Source of the DNA: Plazaster borealis
Lineage: Eukaryota > Echinodermata > Asteroidea > Forcipulatida > Labidiasteridae
DNA: 64,000 nt
Reading direction: 5' to 3'
Assembly: GCA_021014325.1 (NCBI GenBank)
Contig: CM037463.1
Span: 21,336,026-21,400,025, forward strand
A program made the position numbers and the translations under genes. Below the pieces are notes generated by a model. That model was not told the DNA's origin and searched no databases. It saw nothing but the letters and a program-made list of their open reading frames with translations. Positions 55,579-64,000 of this stretch are shown piece by piece. Numbering within the stretch: the first letter of the stretch is position 1; the number at the start of each line of letters is the position of its first letter.

Positions 55579-55790
55579 AAAGGGATTGTATACATTTGGT
55601 ATTTGGAACCAACTTATTGTTTCAATCATATATAGTTGTAGAGATATACCATAAAACTAACCTGTGAAACTTTCATTTCAATAGGTGGTAGCTTTTTCTG
55701 AGATATTGCTGATAATCTGAAGCGGTTACCTTTTTTTTTTTACCTTTTCAAATTTCATTTTACCTGTCCTTTTAGGGGTTCTGTAGAAAA
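55579..55790. mobile_element. Truncated TTAA MITE joined to a partial TA MITE
   Basis: TTAAAGGGATTGTATACATT begins a MITE that is cut after GAAGCGGTTACC. The right half of the 53133-53337 element (TTTTACCTGTCC) follows. Confidence 0.65.
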
Positions 55791-56617
55791 TGATTCGAAT
55801 GGAAACATAATTTCTTTGAAAATACGAACTATTAGTATGGTTTTTATGCGCCTTCCCTGGGTCATATTATTGTATTGTCCAAAGAATTAAAAGAACTAAA
55901 ATAACTAAAATAACTACATTAACAAAATATACCTAAAAGAATTAAAATAACAAGAATAACTAAAATACCTAAAATAACTAAAATAAATAAATAAAATAAA
56001 ACAAATAAAATAGATAAAAACCTCACTTGGTTATTTTCAATTATAAAGATTACATCAATTGCCTTTGGTATTATTCATTGGTGTGAATTAAACAGAGATT
56101 TATTCTTACAAGATGAAAGATGACCATAGACATCGTGCGTATTCAAATGCGCCTTTTTGTTTCATTCTCGTATCAAAGCGTAGTACTTGGAACGTGAAGT
56201 AGTCAAAATGTTTCGATTACGCACAAAACTTCACGGTCTGTGGCGTCTTGAGACATAAGACATCAGACGTAAAAAACCTGTATTAATCTCAACAACAACA
56301 AAATAATAATAAATTACATTGCCCTCACAACAAAGGTTCATTAAGTTTAAAAGGTTACAAAAAGCAGCTAAAACGTTGTCAACAAACAATGCACAAGGAG
56401 CCTGTCTCGATAGCCATACAGACAATAATAACGAAAATTTATGAAACATTCGTTCGAGAACATTTTTTTAAACATTCATCTCATAACATAATTTTAAAAA
56501 CATTCTTTTGAAAACATGATTTTTAAAAGCTTCATATTACTACTTATTTACCATGAGGTTAAGTCACAATTTTAAGATAAAACAAAAACAAAAACAAAAA
56601 CAATGGTTGGCTATCTC
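55791..56617. other. A-rich low-complexity spacer
   Basis: Loose tandem AAATAACTAAAAT and AAATA words fill 55885-56020. No gene is recognised in the rest. Confidence 0.5.
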
Positions 56618-56672
56618 TTAAAGGGATTGTATACGTTTGGTAATTGGAACCCACTGTTTGTTTCAATCCTAT
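56618..56672. mobile_element. End fragment of TTAA-type MITE
   Basis: TTAAAGGGATTGTATACGTT to GTTTCAATCCTATA, then the family homology stops. Confidence 0.6.
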
Positions 56673-57481
56673 AAGGCCAAGTAAAATAAGAGACGAGTTT
56701 CTCGTCCCCGCCCGCCTCCTTTTTGGCCGCCGCCTCCTTTATTAACTATTTACTATTTGGGTGGAATTTTTTTTTTTTTTTTTTAAGATTTAAAGCTGAA
56801 ATCAAATTTTTGGGATAAAACTGAGTGGTATCTCTGATTTTGAATCTACTGAATCCAATTAGATGGGCCAAAATAACAGCTTTGCCTCAATAATTCCCAA
56901 CTTTCTCATTACAATATCTCAGGTGTGCAGTCCCTAGCTAGCTGAGGGCTAAATAAAAGGGTGATTCTCCTGACTTAAATATCATCAATGTCTTGGCACC
57001 AAACCCAGCTGGGCGTTCCTTTCAGATCGGAGAGCAACGGTTGTCGAAGGTGATGGTGCTGCGATTCTGCATTGAAGGGTCTTACAAATCATTTGTTTTG
57101 TCATAAATTGCATCAGTATACTCAGAATACAATGATCCACACAAATATGTCTCAAAATTGCGTGGTTTTCCTTTTACATCGTGAACAAACACGGTCGGCC
57201 ATTTTGTGGAGTCAAATTTTTGACACAAAGTACAACATTTTGCACCAGCAACAGGCTACAAGCAAAACCGAGGCTCTTTTGAAGAAAAAAAGTAGGGCGT
57301 GAGTGTCGATTTGTTGCTAGAATTACTCCTATAAGACATTTCCATTTCAATGCGGAATTGAAATTTCATACAATGACAGAAAAACGACCAAACTTTTACA
57401 CCCAGTTTTCTTGAAACTAATTGAAGTAATTGCTTATGGCCTTTTGCCGGTCACACTTCTTCTGGGCACACGACAGAGTGT
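56673..57481. other. No gene recognised
   Basis: Includes a T-run at 56770-56784 and a short open frame at 57072-57302 with no likeness to a family. Confidence 0.45.
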
Positions 57482-57569
57482 CATAACCGGGATTCGAACC
57501 CACATTTCGATGGCTAGGCCATCAGAACTTGAGTCTGATGTGCTAGAATGCTTACCACGATACGCCACA
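57482..57569 (-). repeat. tRNA-like SINE head (tRNA-Leu/Ser-like)
   Basis: On the minus strand GTGGCGTATCGTGGTAAGCA resembles an A box and GGGTTCGAATCCC is a perfect B box. Between them are an anticodon-like arm with CTCAAG and a long variable arm. The acceptor stem does not pair cleanly and the sequence continues into non-tRNA DNA, so it is read as a tRNA-derived SINE or pseudo-tRNA, not a working tRNA. Confidence 0.5.
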
Positions 57570-57887
57570 GTTATAACAAATACATCAAATTCATTGGTTT
57601 TATAATTCAAGAAAATAAACTCTTAATAAGAAATTAATAGACAAAAGATCAAGTATTCACAAGAACAAAGAATACCAAAAGGCGGTGCAAGTTTCGCCCA
57701 AACTCATACTTTGTAACCCGTTAAGCGCAATTTAGTTTCCTGTACGAAAGTTGCACATAGTACGCCTTAAGAAAAGGACTTGCTCGTCATAACGTTGGGT
57801 CATCATTTTTAGATAAACATTAGAAATCTAAATCAATATTTGACGATCAAACAGAAACTGTTTTTCCAACCTGTCAAAATGGCTTCA
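57570..57887. other. 3' flank of gene E
   Basis: AT-rich. No AATAAA on the minus strand stands out close to the stop. No gene is seen. Confidence 0.4.
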
Positions 57888-59800
57888 TCAATAAGGAGTA
57901 AAGCGACAAGATGATTTGCTTCTGCCTCTAAGTTTCAGAGGCGTTGTCACTTGATCTGCGTCTTGGACATCTGATGTGTTGTCTGTCATGACCATCGGAG
58001 ATGTGCTCCTTGAAGGAGTAGACTCCACTTCGACTGCTGTGTCCATGGGAAGTGTGTTTAGTGAACGAGTGGACTCCACTTCGAATGCTGTGACCATGGG
58101 AAGTGTGCTCGTTGAAGGAGTAGACTCCACTTCGACTGCTGTGACCATGGGATGTGTGTTTGTTGAAGGAGTAGACTCCACTTCGACTGATGTGACCATG
58201 GGAAGTGTGTTTGTTGAAGGAGTAGACTCCACTTCGACTGCTGTGACCATGGGATGTGTGTTTGTTGAAGGAGTAGACTCCACTTCGACTGCTGTGACCA
58301 TGGGAAGTGTGTTTGTTGAAGGAGTAGACTCCACTTCGACTGCTGTGACCATGGGAAGTGTGTTTGTTGAAGGAGTAGACTCCACTTCGACTGCTGTGAC
58401 TATGGGATGTGTGTTTGTTGAAGGAGTAGACTCCACTTCGACTGCTGTGACCATGGGAAGTGTGTTTGTTGAAGGAGTAGACTCCACTTCGACTGCTGTG
58501 ACCATGGGAGGTGTGTTTGTTGAAGAAGTAGACTCCACTTCGACTGCTGTGACCATGGGATGTGTGTTTGTTGAAGGAGTAGACTCCACTTCGACTGCTG
58601 TGACCATGGGATGTGTGTTTGTTGAAGGGCTAGACTCCACTTCGACTGCTGTGACTATTGGATGTGTGTTTGTTGAAGGAGTAGACTCCACTTCGACTGC
58701 TGTGACCATTGGATGTGTGTTTGTTGAAGGGCTAGACTCTGTTTCAACTGTTGTGACTATGGGAGGTGTGTCCATTGAAGAAATAGACTCCGCTTCAGGT
58801 ACAGAGATATCAACTTCAGGATGAAGGTCAGTGGGAGATGCAGAGATTGATATGCCAGCGGTATGTTCGGATGGTTTTCTGAGGAGCATTACAGACACGT
58901 CATTTTTTCTGAAGGCTTTTTTATTACCAGCCATTTGGTCATAACAAACCAAACTTGCCGAATGTTTTGTCTCAGGCAAAATATAGTTGTTCGAATACGG
59001 CATATACACCACATCTGTAACTCCTCCAGAACTCGCAATATTCTTAAACTCATCACATTCTTCTCCATAACGATTGTCAATGTACAGCACCAGAGCGCCT
59101 GGTTTCAGCTCTCGGAAGATTTCACGCAGTAAATGTCCTCGAGTAGCGTTTTCCCGGATGAAAGCAGAGACCGTGGAGAAAAATTTGACAAACGAGATGA
59201 CATCGGCCGCTCTAAGTTTTTCGATCTCGTCTATGTTAAGCCCACTTTCCGTTCGGGTCATATCCCCAGAGAAGTACGTCATCGTTGGAAACTCGTCACT
59301 TGAACTGCTTTGTGTTATCACTTTCCAAGTGTTCTCCCATTCTGGTCGGAGATCGAATATCGAGCACTCTAAACGGTTTGTTGGTACCAGTCCGGTGTCC
59401 CGTAGAAACTTGGTCAGGCCGAGAGCGTCTGACCCAGGCCCTCCACCGATGCAACATACACGGAAAGACGGCTTGTATTTCCATATTTCTGTAAGATGCT
59501 TTTGACCATCCAGTGCTAACTGGAGACTTTGATACACCATGTAGCTATGCATCGCAAAGAAGCGATACACGTAGGTACATCGGTAGCATTCATCTCCCCA
59601 ATCCGGTCTAGCTGCGTTGTTGAGACTTTTCGAGTATATTTTTCTTATTCCGTCCATACATTTGACTGTCACTGAGACATTCTGCTTTGACCTTGAGCTT
59701 AAAACTCACAAACGACACTTTCAAAATATTCATCGGCTTTAATAACTGTCGAGCGCCTGCCATTGTTCAAAGAAAAAACATCACCATTTACAGACGTCAT
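57888..59800 (-). CDS. Methyltransferase-like protein E with 17-residue repeat tail, frameshift near the start
   Basis: The main frame is open for 594 codons to 59672. It holds RPDWGDECYRCTYVYRFF, CCIGGGPGSDALGL, ECSIFDLRPEWENTW, MTYFSGDMTRTE, ADVISFVKFFSTV and PGALVLYIDN, with MLLRKP at the end of the fold. The tail has about 15 copies of a 17-residue Ser/Thr/Pro-rich unit (VESTPSTNTHPMVTAVE) and ends LRGRSKSSCRFTPY. The natural start appears to be the ATG at 59800 (KMTSVNG, like KMTSLN inside B3). Between it and the main frame one base is missing from an A/T-run at 59701-59704, just where D reads DFLNSSLKQN. So the gene is a recent pseudogene, begins at an internal Met (59657), or the run is miscounted. 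The long clean frame favours recent change or miscount. GGGGAATCCC lies 113 bases upstream. Confidence 0.78.
58010..58790. repeat. Coding minisatellite of gene E (51-bp unit)
   Basis: About 15 copies of a 51-base unit containing GGAGTAGACTCCACTTCGAC. They differ mainly at the His/Leu/Pro-Pro-Met/Ile positions. All units keep the frame, and the opposite strand is also free of stops. Confidence 0.9.
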
Positions 59801-59940
59801 TTTTAACTGGAAACCACTGCTTACAGCGTTCGGAGAATAAGTGAGCCCAGCAGAAACTGACTGAATAGCCAATGTAATCAAGTCAACGGAAAATCAGTGT
59901 TGACGTATGAACGGGGAATCCCCGAAATATTAACCGACCG
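59801..59940 (-). promoter_or_regulatory. Promoter region of gene E with kB-like palindrome
   Basis: GCGTTCGGA and AAGTGAGCCC match the D/B1/B2 flank. GGGGAATCCCC at 59913-59923 fits the Rel consensus perfectly and lies at the same distance from the start as in A2, A3 and B3, although the surrounding flank is of the other type. Confidence 0.5.
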
Positions 59941-60407
59941 AGGGCGCTGTTTCATATAATGTTAAGAGCCAGTCACTAGCAAGAGCCACAATGTTGCATA
60001 TACTTTTCCACTTAGTTACGATTTTGTTGTTTTCTTTGAATGCTATTTATAGCCCTCCATAACATTTAAGAAAAGAAGTCTCCAGCTCCAGACGACACGA
60101 GCCGCCTGTAAACAACAATTGATGCTGCACCACAACTGCAACGATCCAGTTGTACAGTATGTGGGGGTGCAGGGGATTATGAACAAATAATATAATAGTG
60201 GGGTCAAATATCTTATTTCTAAATGTAAATTTAAAATAATATATTAAAATAATATAGGAACATACTGATATTGGATTACTAAATTACTGTATGCATAGCA
60301 GTGAAGACACGTGGAAGAACAAGGGGGAAATTAGGTAGGTTGACCCCCCTTTGCCACAACCAACCGTATAATGTCCCTTCTGAAGTCAGACGTTGTTGTT
60401 GGACGAC

Positions 60408-60492
60408 ATTTTAACCAGTGTTGGAGGTCTCCCCACCGGTCTTGGTCTTGCACTTGCTGGTCTTGGTCTTGGTCTTGGTCTCGGGTGTACTG
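60408..60492. repeat. GGTCTT hexamer tract
   Basis: Imperfect tandem GGTCTT/GGTCTC words, eight or so. Chance open frames arise from it on both strands. Confidence 0.7.
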
Positions 60493-60584
60493 GTCTTGAC
60501 TACAACACTGATTTTAACCCCACCCCGTGCTTTAACTACCTCTGGCTCAGTCGTATTCCGATCACGCTCACATCGCGCCCTTAT

Positions 60585-60845
60585 AATCAAAATGTGACCT
60601 TTAAAAACACAACACAAGAACGGCTTGAGCTTGAGTTTAAAGTTCGCCGAATGACTCATGCGTGATTGCATGAACGGGGAGAATCCCAAGTTGCGCAATC
60701 TATACAAGTTGTATTCACGGGAGAATCCCAAGTCGCGCAATCTATACAAGTTGTACTAATAATTAACCATTGTGACGAACAGAAACAAAATAAATGGAAT
60801 TTCAACTGCTTGAAATTCGTGTTCTTTAAAACAATGTTTAATCAA
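60585..60845. repeat. Upstream module copy 4 (GATTGCA type) with internal duplication
   Basis: CGGCTTGAGCTTGAGTTTAA, CGTGATTGCATGAACGGGGA, CCATTGTGACGAACAG and CTGCTTGAAATTCGTGTTCT occur in the same order as at 52370 and 53920. A 47-bp stretch with GAGAATCCCAAGT is tandemly doubled (about 60678-60760). The kB-like core has one extra base, GGGGAGAATCCC. Confidence 0.55.
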
Positions 60846-60886
60846 ACCAGTATGTGTAAACATCGTTGTAGGTCTCGAAACCAGGA

Positions 60887-60995
60887 CCCAATTTCATGGC
60901 TCTGCTTACCACGTAATTCTGCGCTTACGACCCATGGAACTGGCTCGGTAAGCGCATAATTCCGCGGTTAGCAGCGAGCCATGAAATTGGACCCT
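60887..60995. mobile_element. GGACCCAATTTCATGG-type MITE
   Basis: Inverted ends GGACCCAATTTCATGGCTC and GAGCCATGAAATTGGACCC surround a 70-bp core with GCGCTTA motifs. It is related to 53645-53893. Confidence 0.75.
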
Positions 60996-61207
60996 TGTCT
61001 CGGTCTCCCCCTCCGGTGAGGGCTCCCCTCTCCTTGGCGGTTTCGGTTTTAGATGTCAAGGTCTCGACTACGGCACTGTGTGCAAACAAGAGTCAACAAC
61101 AGTTGGTATTATTTGGTCCAAGCCTGAACGCCGAATCAAAGATTTTCAAGACAAACATCCCCAACCTACGGAAGCGTTAAAGGGGAATTGAGAGAGAATG
61201 AAAGTGA

Positions 61208-61328
61208 CAGTCCTATAATTATGACTTACATTTCATAATATTATGACTTACAAGTCATGACTTTTATCTCATAATTATGACTTAATAAGTCACAACTATG
61301 ACTTGTACTAAGTCATAATTATAGGACG
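61208..61328. mobile_element. TCATAATTATGACTT-type palindromic MITE
   Basis: AGTCCTATAATTATGACTTA and its inverse AAGTCATAATTATAGGAC bound several internal repeats of the same word. It has no coding capacity. Confidence 0.7.
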
Positions 61329-62029
61329 TTCAACCCCCCCCCATGTCCCTTTAATAACGCGTCGTACTAACCACTTTCCATGATACACTCTGTTTTTGTA
61401 GCCCCCCCCCCCCACCCCAGTTCATTTTCAATTTAAAGTCAACCTAAAGACTTAGTGGCTATTCCGAGGATACTAGTACACTAAAGGCCACTATCTGCTC
61501 GTCTATTCTCTCTGAGATAAACTGTTCAGAAAGTAATCCAGATGAAGGAGATGTCAGTTTAAAGAAAATTATGGGTGAAATGTTTCTTAGAGTTTAGACT
61601 GATACAATAGTGATTGACAAAACACACCTTTAATATTTCATTCAAATAAATTTGGTTTAACAACTTGTTCTGAGACCAACAGTCCGTGCTAAAAATTTAG
61701 TTAAGATATTTAACCCACATACCAATAATTTCACATTAAAACATTTTGCACACTCATAGAATGGGAAAAAGAATTTAAAGAATTAACCCCCTTGTATGTG
61801 ACGCCCTCACTGATGTCAATGCGACCTATATCATTGGCTGAGGGTATTGCGCGGCGCGTACCCATTTGCACGTTTCAATCATGTTTGCTCCCAGCGATAC
61901 GGCCAATGCAAGGTGTCTTTAATAGGAATATTTTAGGGAATGCATTTTACAACATACATTTCGTTCAAAAAATAGTTATACATGGCAAATATTGATTTAA
62001 CATAATTCATTTCAAACTATTCATATTAA
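61329..62029. other. No gene recognised
   Basis: C-runs at 61335 and 61403, otherwise AT-rich with no long frame and no RNA-like structure. Confidence 0.5.
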
Positions 62030-62745
62030 ATGGAGGGAATACCTTTGGTAATTACTCCAAAAATGAATGATCATGAAAACTTACTCGGTAAAGAGCACTG
62101 GATAGCTGTTGATATTTTAAAACATTGTTAGAAACGACCCCCTTTGATTAATGTAGTGTTAGATAAGGAGGTAATTTTTCACACAAACAAAATGAATCGA
62201 AAGCACACAGTTTTATGCAACAATGGTGTTTTTTCTTTCATTATTTTCTTGCAACTTCGATATGACCATTGAGCCCACCTTTTTACAGGTTTGTTATTTT
62301 ATGCATAATGTTGGGATACACCAAGAGAAGATAATGGTCTTTGACAATTACCAAAAGTATACCCTGCCTTTAACAACTTTTCTCTAAGATCAAAATGTTG
62401 TACCGACAAAAGAAATATAGTGATGACATAAAAAAATATCAAATAGTTCAGACATAATTTTGTTTTTTAAAGGGTCTGTATACGTTTAGTAATGACTCTG
62501 AAAATTAATGGCAATAAAAATTTACTGAAAAGCGTTACTGACATTAACGTTTCTCAGATTGTGTATTCCAAACGCAGATTATTCTTCCTGCGTGGACAAT
62601 AACCGCTCCAGATTTTCGGCAATATCTCAAAAACGCTACCACCTTTTGAAATGAAATTTGCACAGGTTAATTTTATGGTATATTATCTACAACTAGGATT
62701 GAAACAAACAGTGGGTTCCAATTACCAAACGTATACAAACCCTTC
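62030..62745. mobile_element. Composite of two TTAA MITEs, inverted copy of 20521-21018
   Basis: The first element runs from GAGGGAATACCTTTGG to CCAAAAGTATACCCTGCCT. A spacer with CAAAATGTTGTACCGAC follows. Then an element runs from TTAAAGGGTCTGTATACG to CAAACGTATACAAACCC. Spacer and order are the reverse complement of those at 20.5-21.0 kb. Confidence 0.75.
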
Positions 62746-63392
62746 AAGAATAGCCTACCAACACATTTCACATTAAACAATAACATTTCTTCCAAATATA
62801 CTTTTCTTTTTCAAAATTCACAAATAAAATGTGTTATTCTAGTATAGCACGATATTATGTTAGTATCAGTAATTCAGTATTAAAATTCATCGGAGGTATA
62901 ATTAGCTTCCACAGCAATGCCAAAAGGTTAAAACTGCTTAACAAAAGTTAAAAAAATTAAAAATTAATAAAATATAGCTAATTATTGTTAGAAAAAAAAC
63001 TCTTGAAGTAGGTGGTCCTACGCCCAGAATTACGCTGATGCTTTTAGGTGATTGACAAAAATTTAATGATTAGGCCTAGATGTAAACTTAAGGTTTAAAG
63101 TAGGTGGGTCTACGGCAGGCATTCCTTTTTTAGCCTGAAATTGTACCAAAGCCTCCTGAATTGTGACATAATAATAAACATTTCAGATACCTAACACGAG
63201 CTCAGCAACACTGTCCAACTGGCAAAACATTTAGTGTTCATTGGGGGTGGGGTAGGGTGGCGGTCGACAAGCGGGGGCAACGGCATCCTGGCGGCTAATT
63301 CATGTGTCTAACCCGTTCATTAATAATTGTGCATTTTTTTTTTCAGATCTATGGGGGGCGGACAAAGGGGACATGGTGTTGTGATCATGTCC
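62746..63392. other. 3' flank of gene F
   Basis: AT-rich with T-run 63337-63345. TTTATT and AATAAA-like words occur, but no signal can be assigned. No gene is seen. Confidence 0.4.
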
Positions 63393-64000
63393 CTATGGTT
63401 TCTTCAATAGCATGATGGACAAGAGACATGAACTGAGTGGTTCGAAATTAGTCTCGTTCTCGATAAGTTTGACGGAGTCAGACTTCTCAATCGCAGGCTG
63501 CCTAATGCCGCCGTTAACTTCAAACAGCGTCTCTGTAACGCCTCCGGCTGAAGCCAGTTTCTTGAACTCTTCCGTCTGGCTGCCGTACCAGTTGTCGATG
63601 TACAACACCACAGCTCCCGACTTCGTCTCCTTGAAGATTTCCTCGAGTAGGTTTCCTCTGGAATCGTCGCCCCTTATGAATGCTACAATGGTGGAGAACG
63701 ACTTCACGAAGGTGACGATGTCGGCCGACCTCACAGCACAACGCTCGCCGTAAGTCAAACCAGTGTCTGTGCGCGTCAAGTCGCCTGAGAAATAGGACAC
63801 TTTTGGAAACCTTACATCTGGGTTGGCTTTACCAAGTTGTTTCCAGCTTTGCTCCCACTCCGGGTAAAGATCAAGAACGGTACACTCCGATAAACGCCTT
63901 GCAAAGTATGAAATGCCAGGAGTGTCGGTGAGAAACTTAATCAACCCAATTACATCTGAGCCAGGTCCCCCACCTATGCAACATGCACGGTAGGAATATT
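63393..64000 (-). CDS. Methyltransferase-like protein F, 5' end beyond the window
   Basis: The frame is open from the stop at 63393 to the right edge, about 200 residues. At the edge it reads YRACCIGGGPGSDVIGLIKF, so motif I is present. CTVLDLYPEWEQSW, VSYFSGDLTRTDTGL, ADIVTFVKSFSTIVAFI and SGAVVLYIDN follow. It stops right after MLLKKP, with no tail, like the A genes. It is the most diverged member: RRLSEC replaces NRLEC, and GVTETLFEVNG is closest to the A type. Family and orientation are the same as all others in the window. The start codon cannot be placed. Confidence 0.85.
   Translation of the reverse strand, partial: YSYRACCIGGGPGSDVIGLIKFLTDTPGISYFARRLSECTVLDLYPEWEQSWKQLGKANPDVRFPKVSYFSGDLTRTDTGLTYGERCAVRSADIVTFVKSFSTIVAFIRGDDSRGNLLEEIFKETKSGAVVLYIDNWYGSQTEEFKKLASAGGVTETLFEVNGGIRQPAIEKSDSVKLIENETNFEPLSSCLLSIMLLKKP

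Noticed and set aside
57482..57569. Functional tRNA gene
   Set aside because: The B box is perfect, but the acceptor stem does not pair and there is no terminator run at the right place. It is better read as a tRNA-derived SINE head.
57976..58824. 282-codon plus-strand open frame of VDSTSTAVTMG repeats
   Set aside because: Antisense of the 51-base repeat in gene E, with no start context or independent conservation.
20521..62745. CRISPR-like or satellite array from the recurring ~30-base words
   Set aside because: The words are the ends and interior of separate TTAA-flanked MITEs at irregular distances, not a regular direct-repeat array.
24331..64000. Operon-like co-transcription of the methyltransferase-like genes
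   Set aside because: Genes are kilobases apart, each has its own conserved upstream region, and A1-A3 each have their own AATAAA.

Overview
The window is nuclear DNA from an animal. It has introns with GT/AG sites, AATAAA polyadenylation signals, abundant short inverted-repeat transposons and decayed LINEs, and no bacterial-style operons. The dispersed TTAA-flanked repeats, the TATGAAATTGGGCCC-type inverted-repeat elements and the repeat density look like an invertebrate deuterostome, most likely an echinoderm such as a sea star. The taxon is inference from familiarity, not from a search.

Layout. (1) 1-8.3 kb: the first coding exon of a DIPK2-like Golgi/secretory divergent kinase on the minus strand (2462-3219), with a probable upstream non-coding exon and promoter near 7.9-8.25 kb. 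(2) 11.4-19.0 kb: a plus-strand host-like gene of at least seven exons, encoding a GIN1/Ginger-type integrase with an H2C2 zinc finger and a DDE core whose second catalytic Asp is Gly. Its introns hold several foldback transposons and an interstitial telomeric tract, and its last exons are not found. (3) About 19.8-48 kb: a tandem segmental array of roughly 9-10 kb units. Each complete unit holds a spacer block, an intact 'A' gene (A1 24331-25281, A2 34713-35657, A3 42541-43524), an upstream block and a decayed 'B' gene (B1, B2, B3), all on the minus strand. (4) 48.9-64 kb: a dead LINE and three more divergent members of the same family on the minus strand: D (50479-51915), E (57888-59800) and F (63393 to beyond the right edge).

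The central discovery is this family of intronless class I S-adenosylmethionine methyltransferase-like proteins (motif CCIGGGPGSD, then an acidic SIFD, then PGALVxYIDN). All eight loci are in one orientation. Members A and F stop right after the fold. B3, D and E carry fast-evolving tails: 24 acidic hexapeptides in D, about 15 Ser/Thr/Pro-rich 17-mers in E, and a linker in B3. All three tails end in the same motif, R-[FY]-[TV]-P-Y-stop. Palindromic NF-kB/Rel-like sites (GGGRNNYYCC) sit 109-121 bp upstream of the start codon in A2, A3, B3 and E. In A1 the corresponding site is split by a transposon. Further GATTGCG-plus-kB-like modules are scattered upstream of D, E and B3. Together these suggest a birth-and-death, possibly immune-inducible, methyltransferase-like gene cluster. 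The biochemical function and the regulation are inference.
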